This document shows positions 34,740-44,323 of a stretch of 64,000 bases of DNA, one piece after another; the stretch's first letter is position 1, and every line of letters starts with the position of its first letter. The stretch is from the NCBI GenBank assembly GCA_028819235.1, contig JAPPMC010000095.1:47309-111308 (forward strand). Direction: 5' to 3'. Under the pieces are notes generated by a model. That model was not told the origin of the DNA. It did no database searches and was given only the letters and a program-made list of their open reading frames with translations. A program made the position numbers and the translations under genes. The DNA comes from Bryobacterales bacterium. GTDB lineage: Bacteria; Acidobacteriota; Terriglobia; Bryobacterales; UBA6623.

Positions 34740-36143
34740 CTAACGTCGCTCGACGGACTCCCTCTTGCGGTCCCATGGCTGGGGAGGCAGCGCCACATAG
34801 CGTGGCCGGGCATCGCGTTCTGGCATGGATGCCACGATCAGCCGCAGTTTGGCCAGCGCCCTGATGTGTTCGCTGACGGCAGTTCCGACTAGGTTGCGTT
34901 CCTCCCAAGGATCCTCGCGCAAATCGTAGAACTCGGTGACCATTCCGTCGTGCACGTGGACCTTGTGGCGCTTGTCCCGGATCACGCGCGGCGCATAGTC
35001 GAGAACACCTCGCACCCCGCGATCGTCCAGTGTCGCCGGCCCGAAGCCCATCGCCAGCATCCATTGCCGAGGACCGTCGGCCCGCTTGCCCAGCAGGACA
35101 TCGGCAATTGAGCGGCCGTCAACTTCGAAGTCCTCGGGGACTTGCGCCCCCGACAGCTCGCAGAACGTTGGCAGCAGGTCGGAGAAATCTGTCAGCGCTT
35201 CGGTTGTCACGCCGGCCGGGACGAGTCCGGGGCCGTTGGCGATGAATGGCTGGCGCGGGCCATTTTCGGTCAGTCGGCCCTTTCCTCCTTGAACCGCCCG
35301 CCCGTTCATCCGTCCGGTAATGCCGCGCGAGGATCCGTTGTCTGTGGTGAAGATCACAATCGTGTTGTCCCGAATGCCGGCATCGTCCAAGGCCCTCACC
35401 AGCCGGCCCACCAGGTAGTCCGTGTAGCGCACCATGGCTTTGTGGCGCTCCATTCTGGTCTCGGCGAATGGCTCGTGGGGCGTGGCCACCAGCGGGCCGT
35501 GGGTCAGCGCCATGGGGTAATACAGGAACATTGGACCGTCCTTGTGCCGCTCCACGAAGTCGATCAGGAATTCGTTGTAGATGTCCGGACCGAAGGCCCC
35601 CTCGTACGTGCGGCTGGCGGACTTGCTGGTGTAGATGTAGGGATCCCAGTAGCGCCTGTCGCTGGCCGGGTTGCCTCCCTCCCCGCCGGTCCACACTGCC
35701 CACTCGTCGAAACCGTGTTCGTTGAGGACTCCGGGCTGGACCCGGAAGTCATTTATCTGCCACTTGCCCGCTATCGCGGTCGCGTAGCCGGCCTCGCGCA
35801 GCAGCCGTGCAACGGACGGATTACTGGCGGGGTCGAAGTGGCAGCCGGCACCCCAGCGCGGCACGTCCCAGTGGTTGGTCCAGCCGTGCCGGAAGGGGTA
35901 CTGTCCCGTTAGCAGGGTGACCCTCGTGGGTGTGCACTGGGGCATGGAGTAGGCGTTCAGGAACACCATGCCGCCCGCCGCCAGCTTGTCGATGTTCGGG
36001 GTCTCGATGCCTTCTCCGCCGTAGCTGGAGATCCATTCCGGGCCGAGGTCGTCCACCATGATGAGCACGATGTTCGGCGGCGCGGCTAGGGCTCCTGAGG
36101 CGGTCAGCAGCAGGCAGGCGCGCGTGAGCGAGGACAAGGTCAC
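34740..36143 (-). CDS. Sulfatase (S1 family) with C-T-P-T-R motif
   Basis: A 467-residue exported sulfatase with signal peptide SSLTRACLLLTASGALA. IVLIMVDDLGPEW gives the metal-site Asp pair, and the catalytic motif C-T-P-T-R begins at Cys70, so the pattern C-x-P-x-R is kept. Further blocks are IETPNIDKLAAGG, AGKWQINDF, TTDNGSSRG and a terminal EFYDLREDPWEERNLV. GTG at 36143 is chosen because the frame upstream (another 40 codons) does not resemble the family, and a signal peptide begins here. It is divergent from the sugar-acid dehydratase (36208). Substrate unknown. Confidence 0.92.
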   Translation of the reverse strand: MTLSSLTRACLLLTASGALAAPPNIVLIMVDDLGPEWISSYGGEGIETPNIDKLAAGGMVFLNAYSMPQCTPTRVTLLTGQYPFRHGWTNHWDVPRWGAGCHFDPASNPSVARLLREAGYATAIAGKWQINDFRVQPGVLNEHGFDEWAVWTGGEGGNPASDRRYWDPYIYTSKSASRTYEGAFGPDIYNEFLIDFVERHKDGPMFLYYPMALTHGPLVATPHEPFAETRMERHKAMVRYTDYLVGRLVRALDDAGIRDNTIVIFTTDNGSSRGITGRMNGRAVQGGKGRLTENGPRQPFIANGPGLVPAGVTTEALTDFSDLLPTFCELSGAQVPEDFEVDGRSIADVLLGKRADGPRQWMLAMGFGPATLDDRGVRGVLDYAPRVIRDKRHKVHVHDGMVTEFYDLREDPWEERNLVGTAVSEHIRALAKLRLIVASMPERDARPRYVALPPQPWDRKRESVERR

Positions 36144-36207
36144 ACCCAAAGCGTAGTACGGGAGAGGTTCTCGAGGCCAGCCCGCTGGCGCGCCCGCAGC
36201 CTTCCGG

Positions 36208-38178
36208 ATGGGCCACACTAGGTACGCAATGGGAGCCGAATTCTCGTCTGACGACCCAGCCATCTACGACATCCAGACCGATGACGAAGGTCCCCAAGGG
36301 CGGCTGCCGCTGACGCCGACGATGCTGCGGACCCTCCCGAGCGGCGACGTGTTCGGGTGGACGCAGGATGCCGGCATGGGCTGGAACCCCGCTCATCTCG
36401 GGAGGGACGAGTACCTGATCCTGAGCACGCAGGGTGGCATCCGTGCCGAGGACGGATCGCCGGTCGCGCTCGGTTACCACACAGGGCACTTCGAGGTCGG
36501 TCTGCTGATGCAGGAAGCTGCGATGGAACTGAGCAAGCGGGGGGCGATACCGTTCGCCGGCTATTGCAGCGATCCGTGCGACGGCCGCACGCAGGGGACT
36601 CCGGGAATGATGGACTCCCTGCCGTACCGAAATGACGCCGCACAGGTCCTCCGCCGCTTGATCCGGTCGCTGCCCACGCGGCGCGGAGTTATCGGTGCGG
36701 CCACATGCGACAAGGGCCTTCCGGCCATGACCATGGCGCTGGCGTCAATGGGCGAACTGCCGTGCGTGCTGGTGCCAGGCGGGGTGACCCTGCCTGCGCG
36801 CGGAGCCGAAGACGCCGGCATCGTGCAGACGATCGGCGCGCGCTTCAGCCACGGCGAGATGAGCCTGGAGGATGCCCAGGTGCAGGGCTGCCGGGCCTGC
36901 GGTTCGCCCGGGGGAGGCTGCCAATTCTTGGGTACGGCGGCCACGGCCCAAGTTGTGGGCGAGGCACTGGGGCTTGCGCCGCCGCACACCGCGCTGGCTC
37001 CTTCAGGTCAGGCGGTCTGGAAGGAGGCGGCCCGCCGGGCGGCCAGAGCGGTCATGAGCCAGCGTTCCGCAGGCCTGACGGCCCGGGACATCGTCACCGA
37101 CCAGGCTGTCCGAAATGCTATGGCAGTGCACGCAGCCTTCGGCGGTTCGACCAATCTGCTGCTGCACCTGCCTGCCGTGGCCCACTCGGCGGGCCTCGCG
37201 CGCCCGACCGTGGACGACTGGGCCGATGTTAACCGGCGGGTCGTGCGGCTTGTCGACGTTTTGCCGAACGGGCCGGTCGGGCACCCGACCGTTCGGGTGT
37301 TCTTGGCGGGCGGTGTGCCCGAGGTCATGCTGCACCTGAGAGATCTAGGACTCCTGCACCTATCGGCCCTCACGACCGACGGCGAGAGCCTGGGAGACAT
37401 GCTGGCCGCCTGGGAGACGAGCGAGCGGCGCGCACGCTTCCGGGACCGGCTGGCCACTCTGGACGGTGTCGATCCCGACAGCGTGATCTATTCCCCGGAG
37501 GCCGCCGCTCGGCGCGGCCTTACCAGCACGATCACGTTCTGCAGGGGGAACTTGGCGCCAGAGGGGTCGGTCGTCAAGAGCACGGCGATCGATCCGTCGG
37601 TTGTGGGGTCGGACGGGGTCTACCGCAAGTGCGGTACGGTCCGCTTCTTCGCTAGGGAAGCCGATGCGGTAGCGGCCATCAAGGAGGGTGGGATCCGGCC
37701 TGGCGACGTCATGGTGCTTGCCTGCTGCGGGCCGCTGGGCTCCGGCATGGAGGAGATCTACCAGATCACATCGGCGCTCAAGCACCTCTCGGGCGGCAAG
37801 GAGATCGCCGTCGTCACGGATGCCCGCTTCTCGGGCGTCTCCACGGGAGCGTGCATCGGCCACGTCGGCCCCGAGGCGCTGGCCGGAGGCCCCATCGGCA
37901 AGCTCCTGGACGGCGATAGGGTGCAGATCGTAATCGACACGCGCCGTCTGGTCGGATCGGTGGACTTGGTCGGGGACGCCGACCGGCGTTTCAGCCCCGA
38001 AGAGGGCGCGGCGATGCTGGCGGCGCGGCCCGGCCGGGACGACCTGGCCCCGCACCCGGACCTGCCGGACGACACGAGGCTGTGGGCGGCGCTGCAGGCC
38101 TGCAGCGGCGGTACTTGGCGGGGCTGCGTCTATGACGTCGACGCGATCCTCGCAAGGCTGAACGGCCGCCCCGGCTGA
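36208..38178 (+). CDS. IlvD/Edd-family dehydratase, YagF/YjhG (D-xylonate dehydratase) type
   Basis: A 656-residue Fe-S dehydratase whose length and order of blocks agree with E. coli YagF/YjhG. Landmarks: [113 protein letters not shown] and [22 protein letters not shown]. Cysteines at the first, second and third blocks are the expected cluster ligands. The reaction is dehydration of an aldonate, probably D-xylonate, to a 2-keto-3-deoxy acid; the exact sugar is not proven. ATG 36208 is used, 36229 is an alternative. A UDP-xylose synthase-like gene lies nearby. Confidence 0.9.
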   Translation: MGHTRYAMGAEFSSDDPAIYDIQTDDEGPQGRLPLTPTMLRTLPSGDVFGWTQDAGMGWNPAHLGRDEYLILSTQGGIRAEDGSPVALGYHTGHFEVGLLMQEAAMELSKRGAIPFAGYCSDPCDGRTQGTPGMMDSLPYRNDAAQVLRRLIRSLPTRRGVIGAATCDKGLPAMTMALASMGELPCVLVPGGVTLPARGAEDAGIVQTIGARFSHGEMSLEDAQVQGCRACGSPGGGCQFLGTAATAQVVGEALGLAPPHTALAPSGQAVWKEAARRAARAVMSQRSAGLTARDIVTDQAVRNAMAVHAAFGGSTNLLLHLPAVAHSAGLARPTVDDWADVNRRVVRLVDVLPNGPVGHPTVRVFLAGGVPEVMLHLRDLGLLHLSALTTDGESLGDMLAAWETSERRARFRDRLATLDGVDPDSVIYSPEAAARRGLTSTITFCRGNLAPEGSVVKSTAIDPSVVGSDGVYRKCGTVRFFAREADAVAAIKEGGIRPGDVMVLACCGPLGSGMEEIYQITSALKHLSGGKEIAVVTDARFSGVSTGACIGHVGPEALAGGPIGKLLDGDRVQIVIDTRRLVGSVDLVGDADRRFSPEEGAAMLAARPGRDDLAPHPDLPDDTRLWAALQACSGGTWRGCVYDVDAILARLNGRPG

Positions 38179-38200
38179 TGCCGGGCTGCGGTGGCCGCGC

Positions 38201-39553
38201 TCACGGGCGGATGATCGAACCGTCCCGCCGGCGGGTTGTGCCCCACGAGTAGTCGAACGGCTCGTCGTAGCGCGAATCGACGCTGTATTTTGCGGCAAGA
38301 TCCTCGTCGATCTCCATGCCCCACCCCGGGGCCTCGTTCGGGTAGAAGAAGCCGTTCTCCAACCGCGGGCACCCCTGGAACACTTCGTGGACGGAGTCGG
38401 GCCAGGTCCTCGCTTCTTGGATCCCGAAGTTGTAGCAGCTCACGTCTAGGGCGATGTTTGCGAGGTGCCCCACGGGAGATGTGTCCCCGGGGCCGTGCCA
38501 GGCTGTCAGCACGCCGAACCATTCGCACAGCGCGGCCAGCTTGCGGGCAGGCGTCAGGCCCCCGATCTGAGAGATGTGCACACGGATGAAGTCGATCAGC
38601 CGCTCGGTGATCAGGCCGGTGAACTCGTGGGGCGAGTTGAACAGCTCGCCCATTGCGATGGCCGTGGTCGTCTGCGAGCGCATGTGCCGGAAGTAGCCGA
38701 TCTGCTCCGGGGAGAGGGGATCCTCAATGAAGAACGGCCGGTATTCCTCGACCCGCTTCAGGAGCCACATGGCCTGGGCATTGCTGATTCGCTCGTGCAC
38801 GTCGTGCAGCAGTTCGATCTCCTCGCCCAGCTGCGTTCGCATGTGCTCGAAGAGCTTGGGCACGCTGAGGAGGTAGGGCGTCGGTTCGTACATGCGCTCG
38901 TTGTGGGGGCCGCCCGACGGAGGGCCGAGGAAGCCCTGCGGGCGGCTGCCGGCCGAGCGCGCCCCGTAGTTCGCGTTGCCGCTGATGCCCATCTGTATGC
39001 GGATGTGCCGAACGCCCTGCTCGATGTATTCCCGGGCAGCGTCCTCCACCTCTTCGAGGCTCCCTCCGGACGCATGCCGGTAGACGTCGGCCGCTTGGCG
39101 GACCTTGCCGCCCAGCAGCGCGTAGACCGGCATGTTCGCGCGCTTGCCCTTGATGTCCCACAGTGCCTGGTCCACGCCGCTCATCGCGTTGTAGAGCACA
39201 GGCCCGTTACGCCAGTAAGAGCTGACGTACATCGTCTGCCAGATGTCCTCGATGTGGTCGGGGTTCTTGCCCTTGAGGAAGGGGCGCAGGAACTCGTCCA
39301 CCGCCGTGACGACGGCCTTGGCCCTCTGCGTGAAGGTTGCACAGCCATAGCCGTACAGTCCGGGCTCGCTGGTCTCGACCTTGACGATCACGGTCCTGGG
39401 CAGGCCGGGCGGAGCGGTGAGGATTGACTTTACGTCGGTGATCGTCACTTCGGGCATCCCGCCTTGGGCAGGCATCCGCTGCGCCGCCGCGAAGGATGGC
39501 ACGGCGGCTGTTCCTAGGGTCCCGATCCACTTCAGGGCATTACGGCGTCGCAT
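38201..39553 (-). CDS. Enolase-superfamily sugar-acid dehydratase (ManD/RspA type) with Tat-like signal
   Basis: A 450-residue protein. After a signal-like N-terminus (RRRNALKWIG followed by a hydrophobic, Ala-rich stretch to about residue 25), the enolase fold starts with EVTITDVKSILTAP. ManD-type blocks: GVDQALWDIKGKRANMPVYALLGGK, LLHDVHERI, FFIEDPLSP, MGELFNSPHEF, HISQIGGLTPARKLA and AWHGPGDTSPVGHLANIALD. These match mannonate/gluconate dehydratase-like enzymes that remove water from hexonates. An exported member is unusual. ATG 39553 is chosen as the first Met with the signal. It is convergent with the YagF-like dehydratase. Confidence 0.85.
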   Translation of the reverse strand: MRRRNALKWIGTLGTAAVPSFAAAQRMPAQGGMPEVTITDVKSILTAPPGLPRTVIVKVETSEPGLYGYGCATFTQRAKAVVTAVDEFLRPFLKGKNPDHIEDIWQTMYVSSYWRNGPVLYNAMSGVDQALWDIKGKRANMPVYALLGGKVRQAADVYRHASGGSLEEVEDAAREYIEQGVRHIRIQMGISGNANYGARSAGSRPQGFLGPPSGGPHNERMYEPTPYLLSVPKLFEHMRTQLGEEIELLHDVHERISNAQAMWLLKRVEEYRPFFIEDPLSPEQIGYFRHMRSQTTTAIAMGELFNSPHEFTGLITERLIDFIRVHISQIGGLTPARKLAALCEWFGVLTAWHGPGDTSPVGHLANIALDVSCYNFGIQEARTWPDSVHEVFQGCPRLENGFFYPNEAPGWGMEIDEDLAAKYSVDSRYDEPFDYSWGTTRRRDGSIIRP

Positions 39554-39629
39554 GAGCACATTGTATTTGGTGGGCTCCCGCCCCGCGGGCCTAGCTCTCG
39601 CTTGATTCCCATGGCCCGGAGCGGCAACG

Positions 39630-40619
39630 ATGGAGTCTTGGAGTCCTCTCGCGTTGCGCGTCGTGGTCACAGGTGCTGCCGGCTTCGTCGGATCCCATCT
39701 TTGCGACCGGCTGGTCGCCGACGGCCACTCGGTGTTGGGCCTGGACAACCTCAGCACCGGTTCCCTGCGGAACTTGCGCAGTCTTCGGGAACATGCGAGG
39801 TTCTCGTTTCTGACGCATGACGTATGCACGGAATTTGACTGCGCCGGCCGCGTGGACGTGATCTACAACCTCGCCTGCCCAGCCAGCCCGAAGGACTACC
39901 TGGAGGGCCCAGTCCGCACGCTGCTGGCGAGCGCGCTGGGCACACGGAATATGCTTGATCTGGCGCTGCGCAAAGCTGCGGTCTTCCTGCAGGCATCGAC
40001 TTCGGAAACCTACGGCGACGCACACGTGCACCCTCAGCCCGAGAGCTACTGGGGTAACGTCAATCCCGTGGGTCCGCGCTCGGTCTACGACGAGGGCAAG
40101 CGCTTCGCCGAGGCCCTGACCATGGCCTACAACCGGCGCCACGGAGTGCGTACGCGCATTGCGCGACTGTTCAACGTGTACGGCCCGCGCATGCGTCGTA
40201 CCGACGGGAGGGTGCTGCCTGCATTCTTGGACCAGGCGCTGCGCGGAGTGCCGCTGACGGTGTTCGGCGACGGTTCCCAGACTCGCAGCTTTTGCTTCGT
40301 CGCCGACATTGTCGACGGCATGGTGCGTTTGGCGGCGAGCGGCGTGTGTGACCCGGTGAATCTCGGCGCCGACGAGGAGATCACGGTACTGGAACTCGCC
40401 TCAAGCGTGCAAGAGGCCGTGGGCGGCAGCAGTGGAATCGAGTACCACGACCTGCCTCAGGATGACCCGCGTCGCCGATGTCCGGATATTTCCAGGGCCA
40501 AGAGCGTGCTGGCGTGGGAGCCGAACGTCGGGATGGCGGAAGGCATTCGCGCAATGCTTGCGTCCTATCGCGCAGGCGGGGCGTCCACATCGGGGGAGGA
40601 GGCCGCCGGTGATGGCTGA
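39630..40619 (+). CDS. UDP-xylose synthase-like (UDP-glucuronate decarboxylase) NAD-dependent epimerase/decarboxylase
   Basis: A 329-residue extended SDR. The Rossmann entry is VVVTGAAGFVGSHLCDRL, DNLSTGS follows, and the substrate/catalytic block is ASTSETYGDAHVHPQPESYWGNVNPVGPRSVYDEGKR, given here as about residues 122-158, with the Y-x3-K pair in YDEGK. IARLFNVYGPRMR and QTRSFCFVADIVDGM complete the Uxs-type signature. It would turn UDP-glucuronate into UDP-xylose for surface glycans. The gene overlaps surE by 8 bases. No glycosyltransferase is adjacent, so use of the product is open. Confidence 0.9.
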   Translation: MESWSPLALRVVVTGAAGFVGSHLCDRLVADGHSVLGLDNLSTGSLRNLRSLREHARFSFLTHDVCTEFDCAGRVDVIYNLACPASPKDYLEGPVRTLLASALGTRNMLDLALRKAAVFLQASTSETYGDAHVHPQPESYWGNVNPVGPRSVYDEGKRFAEALTMAYNRRHGVRTRIARLFNVYGPRMRRTDGRVLPAFLDQALRGVPLTVFGDGSQTRSFCFVADIVDGMVRLAASGVCDPVNLGADEEITVLELASSVQEAVGGSSGIEYHDLPQDDPRRRCPDISRAKSVLAWEPNVGMAEGIRAMLASYRAGGASTSGEEAAGDG

Positions 40620-41340
40620 TCGGGACCATGCCCGCGGGGAGCCGCGGCCGCTTCGCGTCCTACTGACCAATGACGATGGCATTGGGGCACCCGGGTTGGC
40701 CGTGCTCGAAGCCGCGCTGCCTGCCGGCTGCTCCCCGACGATCGTGGCCCCGTGGGAGGAGCGGTCCGCCTGCAGCCATCAGGTGGTCACGGCGCGGCCG
40801 CTGCGCCCCGTGCGCCTCGGCCCTAGGCGGGTCGCCGTCGACGCCTTTCCGGCAGACTGTGTGCGGCTGGCGTTCCACGAGGGATGGGGCCCCTTCGACT
40901 GGGTGCTCGCCGGCGTCAACCACGGTGCCAACCTGGGAGCTGACATCTACTATTCCGGGACGGTCGCGGCGGCCCGCGAGGCAGCGCTGCTGGGCATTCG
41001 GGCGATCGCGGTCTCGCACTTCCGGGACCGCCTGCTGGATGATTCCGACTGGAACCGCGCCCGCGGTTGGGTTCGGCGCGTGTTGCCCGCGCTGCTGTCC
41101 ACCCCGCTGGGCCAGGGGGAGTACTGGAACGTCAACCTCCCGAGCTTGCCGTCCGGTCCGGTCGATCCTCCGGTGGTGGAGTGTCCCGTCGACACCAGCC
41201 CTGTGCAGGTGCGCTATTCCGCCGACGGGCCGGAGCGGCTGTACAGCGGCGTATACAGAGAGCGCCCGCGGCGCGTTGGTTCCGATGTCGACGTCTGCTT
41301 CGGCGGCAGCATTGCCGTTTCCCGGCTAAGCCTTCCCTGA
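40612..41340 (+). CDS. surE: 5'/3'-nucleotidase SurE
   Basis: A 242-residue phosphatase of stationary-phase survival. The N-terminal block RVLLTNDDGIGAPG carries the metal-binding Asp pair, and APWEERSACSHQ, DAFPADCVRLAF, LAGVNHGANLGADIYYSGTVAAAREAALLG are hallmarks. It hydrolyses nucleoside monophosphates and polyphosphate. ATG 40612 (GTG 40609 also possible) overlaps the upstream gene end by 8 bases; a GGGGGAGGAGG stretch lies about 12 bases upstream. Confidence 0.94.
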   Translation: MADRDHARGEPRPLRVLLTNDDGIGAPGLAVLEAALPAGCSPTIVAPWEERSACSHQVVTARPLRPVRLGPRRVAVDAFPADCVRLAFHEGWGPFDWVLAGVNHGANLGADIYYSGTVAAAREAALLGIRAIAVSHFRDRLLDDSDWNRARGWVRRVLPALLSTPLGQGEYWNVNLPSLPSGPVDPPVVECPVDTSPVQVRYSADGPERLYSGVYRERPRRVGSDVDVCFGGSIAVSRLSLP

Positions 41341-41368
41341 GGGTACATGGGAGAATGGGGAGTCCGCG

Positions 41369-42130
41369 TTGCGGCGAAGGAGAATAGACCAGCTGCTCGT
41401 CGAGCGGGGCTTGGCCGAGTCCCGCCACAAGGCGCAAGCTATGGTGCTTGCCGGGGAGGTTCTTGTCGACGAGCAGCCGGCGGGCAAGCCAGGCAGGCGC
41501 GTGCCGGTCGGCTCTGCGGTTCGCCTGATCCGCCAGCGGCCAAGGTTCGTGAGCCGGGGCGGGCACAAGCTGGACGCGGCCATGGAGCACTTCGCCATCG
41601 ATGTGCGGGGCTTGGCCTGCCTCGACATCGGCTCTTCCACCGGCGGATTCACGGACTGTCTGCTGCAGCGCGGGGCCGCGAGGGTACATGCCGTCGACGC
41701 GGGCACGAACCAGCTGCACTGGCGGCTGCGCAATGACCGGCGCGTGCGCGTCTTGGAGCGATTCAACGCGCGCTACCTGACTTGGGCCGATCTGGGTGAG
41801 GCAGTGTCGTTCGCCTGTTGTGATGTGAGCTTCATCTCGGCGGCTAAGGTCGTGGGCCGCCTGCCCCTCGTGATGCGGGACGCCGGAGAAGCGGTGGTGC
41901 TGGCCAAGCCGCAGTTTGAGGTGGGGCGGGGCGAGGTCGGCAAGGGAGGCGTAGTGCGCGAGCGGTCGAAGCAGCTTGCCGCGGCCTCGCAGGTCGGCAG
42001 CGCGCTGCGGCGCATTGGCTTCAGAGGGGTTTCGTGGATTGAGAGCCCGCTGATGGGCCCCGCCGGCAATCGGGAATTCCTAGTGCACGGCACCCTCGGG
42101 GCTAGAGCCGGTCGAGGTGGTTCGGCGTGA
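41369..42130 (+). CDS. tlyA: TlyA-family rRNA 2'-O-methyltransferase
   Basis: A 253-residue protein. Residues 1-60 form an S4 RNA-binding domain (RRIDQLLVERGLAESRHKAQAMVLAG), followed by SRGGHKLDAAMEHF, the start of an FtsJ-like methyltransferase. The SAM site is CLDIGSSTGGFTDCLLQRGA. DVSFISAAKV and LAKPQFEVGRGEVGKGGVV are typical. Bacterial TlyA methylates 16S and 23S rRNA with the C-terminal domain. The start is TTG 41369. It overlaps nadK by 4 bases (GTGA), a common tlyA-nadK pairing. Confidence 0.93.
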   Translation: MRRRRIDQLLVERGLAESRHKAQAMVLAGEVLVDEQPAGKPGRRVPVGSAVRLIRQRPRFVSRGGHKLDAAMEHFAIDVRGLACLDIGSSTGGFTDCLLQRGAARVHAVDAGTNQLHWRLRNDRRVRVLERFNARYLTWADLGEAVSFACCDVSFISAAKVVGRLPLVMRDAGEAVVLAKPQFEVGRGEVGKGGVVRERSKQLAAASQVGSALRRIGFRGVSWIESPLMGPAGNREFLVHGTLGARAGRGGSA

Positions 42131-43026
42131 TCGAGAGCATCGGCATCATCAGCAAGCCAGGTCGTGCCGACATACCCGGTCTGGCTCGGCGCATCTTGGA
42201 ATGGGCCCAGAAGCGCGGGGTTTCTGTCACTATGGACCGCACGTCGGCCCGCTATCTGGGGCGTGAAGACGGGTTGCCGCGCGAGGCTGTGCCGGACCGC
42301 AGCGATCTGATCGCCGTGCTGGGTGGCGATGGGACGCTCCTCTCCGCGGCCAGGGCCGTGGGTGCGCGGCAGACGCCGCTGCTGGCCGTGAACCTCGGCG
42401 GCTTGGGCTTCATGATGACCACCGGGCCCGACGAGCTTCCCAGAGCGCTGGCGGCCGTTGTGCGAGCGGAGTACCGCCTGGACTCGAGGATGGTCGTGGA
42501 AGCCGACTTGGTGCGGCAGGGTCGGGTCATTGACAGATTCTTCGCCCTCAACGACGTGGTCGTTTCCAATGCCGGCGTTGCGCGGCTGTTGCACTTGGAG
42601 GCATTCGCGGACGGCGAGTTCGTCTGCGGTTACCGCTCAGACGGGCTGATCGTCTCGACGCCCACGGGTTCGACCGCTTACTCGCTGGCAGCCGGCGGGC
42701 CGGTGATGCCCCCGGACGTGGCGGCGCTCTCGCTGACCCCTATCTGCCCGCACAGCCTCTCCAACCGCCCGGTTGTGCTGCCGGCGACGGCGCGCATTGA
42801 GATCCGCATGCTGGACGACACTACTGGGAAATACGTCAGCGTAGATGGGCAGGTGGGACGGCATGTCCGGCACAGCGACCGCCTGCGGGTTTGGCGGGCT
42901 GGCCACACCGTGGACATCGTCCAAACCAAGAGCGTTCCGTTCTTCGACGTCCTGCGCAGCAAGCTGCGCTGGGGTGACCGATCGATTCCGGCGACTGGAT
43001 CCGGCGGAGGGTCGGCGGGCACCTGA
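42127..43026 (+). CDS. nadK: NAD kinase
   Basis: A 299-residue ATP-NAD kinase. IGIISKPGRADI is the usual start, GGDGTLLSAAR near residue 67 is the phosphate-binding motif, and NLGGLGFMMT, NDVVVSNAG, SDGLIVSTPTGSTAYSLAAGGPV and RPVVLP continue the family order. It makes NADP in the cytoplasm. GTG 42127 overlaps the stop of tlyA. It converges on the Nramp-like gene after 97 bases; no clear terminator is seen between them. Confidence 0.95.
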   Translation: MIESIGIISKPGRADIPGLARRILEWAQKRGVSVTMDRTSARYLGREDGLPREAVPDRSDLIAVLGGDGTLLSAARAVGARQTPLLAVNLGGLGFMMTTGPDELPRALAAVVRAEYRLDSRMVVEADLVRQGRVIDRFFALNDVVVSNAGVARLLHLEAFADGEFVCGYRSDGLIVSTPTGSTAYSLAAGGPVMPPDVAALSLTPICPHSLSNRPVVLPATARIEIRMLDDTTGKYVSVDGQVGRHVRHSDRLRVWRAGHTVDIVQTKSVPFFDVLRSKLRWGDRSIPATGSGGGSAGT

Positions 43027-43123
43027 CCGCTTGACTCAGTTCGCCGCGCCAGTGCGGAGTGTATGCGGCGACTCCGTTCGGCTCAGTCGCGACGAAACGG
43101 TGCGGCGAGTTCGCTCAGCGCGC

Positions 43124-44323
43124 TCAGCTCCCTAGTAGCGGAAGCGCCAAAAAGAACGCTAGGCACCCGATTAGGGCAACGGTGATCCAGAGGGGATTGC
43201 ACGCGTCTTGCCCGACCCATTTGGGCCGGCCGTTGAGAAGGATCAGGGTCAGCGCGAGGGCTGGCAGAAAACAGGCCCCCACGATTCCGTACGTGAGCTG
43301 GATCTGCTGCACCGGCGCGTTGAGCAGGAAGAGCGGAACGATCGCGACGAGCACCACGCACAACCGGTACGGCTTGGAGGTTCGGAGGTCCCCCGACCTG
43401 CCGCTCCCCATCCGTGCGAAGTCAGCGAACATGTACGGAATGCTCTGCCAGACTCCTAGTAGGCTCGAGAAGACGGCCCCCCAAAATCCGATGAGGAATA
43501 CCCAGTGTCCGACCGGACCGACGGCCTCGCCAAGGCGCTCGGCCATCTGTGTAGCGAGCCTCGCGCCGCTGCCGCTCACTTCGATCTGCGACCCGATGAT
43601 GATGACGCAGAGGCCGAATACGGCCGTCACACCGTTGCCGACGGCCAGGTCAATCCGGCACTCCCGCAGCATCCCCATGCCGCGTCGGCCGTGTTCCCCT
43701 ATCCAATAGCCATACGACAGCAGCGTGACTGTGCCCCCGACGCCCCCGAGAACAGCCAATAGCCAAGAGCTCCCGGACTGCGGGACGGAGGGTACGAGCC
43801 CCGCAGCAATGGTGCCGAGAGGCGGCGCAATCATCGCCGTTGTGCCGACGACCGTGAGGAACATCAGTCCGATCAGGGCGGACATGATGGACTCAAATGC
43901 CCGGAAGCCGCCGGTCAGCACAATGGCCACGCCGACCAAGGAGTGGATCATGGCCCAAACGGTCACGGAGGTCTCCGTGTCTCCTATGGGAAGGATCGCC
44001 GTCCCCGCGACACCGCACGCGTTGGCGAGGGCGCGCCCGACGATCACGGTGAACATGGCGAGGAAGACGAGGAACGGCCACCGGATCCATTTACCGAGCT
44101 TGTCGTGCCAGCCCTCCAGCAGGGTCGTTCCGGTCGCAAGCTGCCACCGCGCCACGCCCTCGCTGAGCACGAACTTGAGCAAGGCGCCAACGACGACGGC
44201 CCAGAGTGCCGCAGTGCCGAGTTCGGCTCCGGCCAGCGTGCCGGTCATGAGGTCTCCTGCACCGACTCCTGTGGCCGCCATCAGGAGTCCCGGCGCGATC
44301 AGCCGGTACCAGCCATGCTGCAT
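43124..44323 (-). CDS. Nramp-related membrane transporter lacking the DPGN motif
   Basis: A 399-residue protein with about 11 hydrophobic helices, of Nramp fold. GLLMAATGVGAGDLMTGTLAGAELG corresponds to helix 1, where metal transporters carry D-P-G-N; here the place reads GVGAGDL. The helix 6 region (A-M-P-x-like) is also not canonical. Nramp relatives with such changes (for example Mg or non-metal groups) have altered substrates, so Mn/Fe uptake should not be assumed. ATG 44323 is preferred; the frame runs 19 codons further upstream. It is convergent with nadK. Confidence 0.8.
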   Translation of the reverse strand: MQHGWYRLIAPGLLMAATGVGAGDLMTGTLAGAELGTAALWAVVVGALLKFVLSEGVARWQLATGTTLLEGWHDKLGKWIRWPFLVFLAMFTVIVGRALANACGVAGTAILPIGDTETSVTVWAMIHSLVGVAIVLTGGFRAFESIMSALIGLMFLTVVGTTAMIAPPLGTIAAGLVPSVPQSGSSWLLAVLGGVGGTVTLLSYGYWIGEHGRRGMGMLRECRIDLAVGNGVTAVFGLCVIIIGSQIEVSGSGARLATQMAERLGEAVGPVGHWVFLIGFWGAVFSSLLGVWQSIPYMFADFARMGSGRSGDLRTSKPYRLCVVLVAIVPLFLLNAPVQQIQLTYGIVGACFLPALALTLILLNGRPKWVGQDACNPLWITVALIGCLAFFLALPLLGS

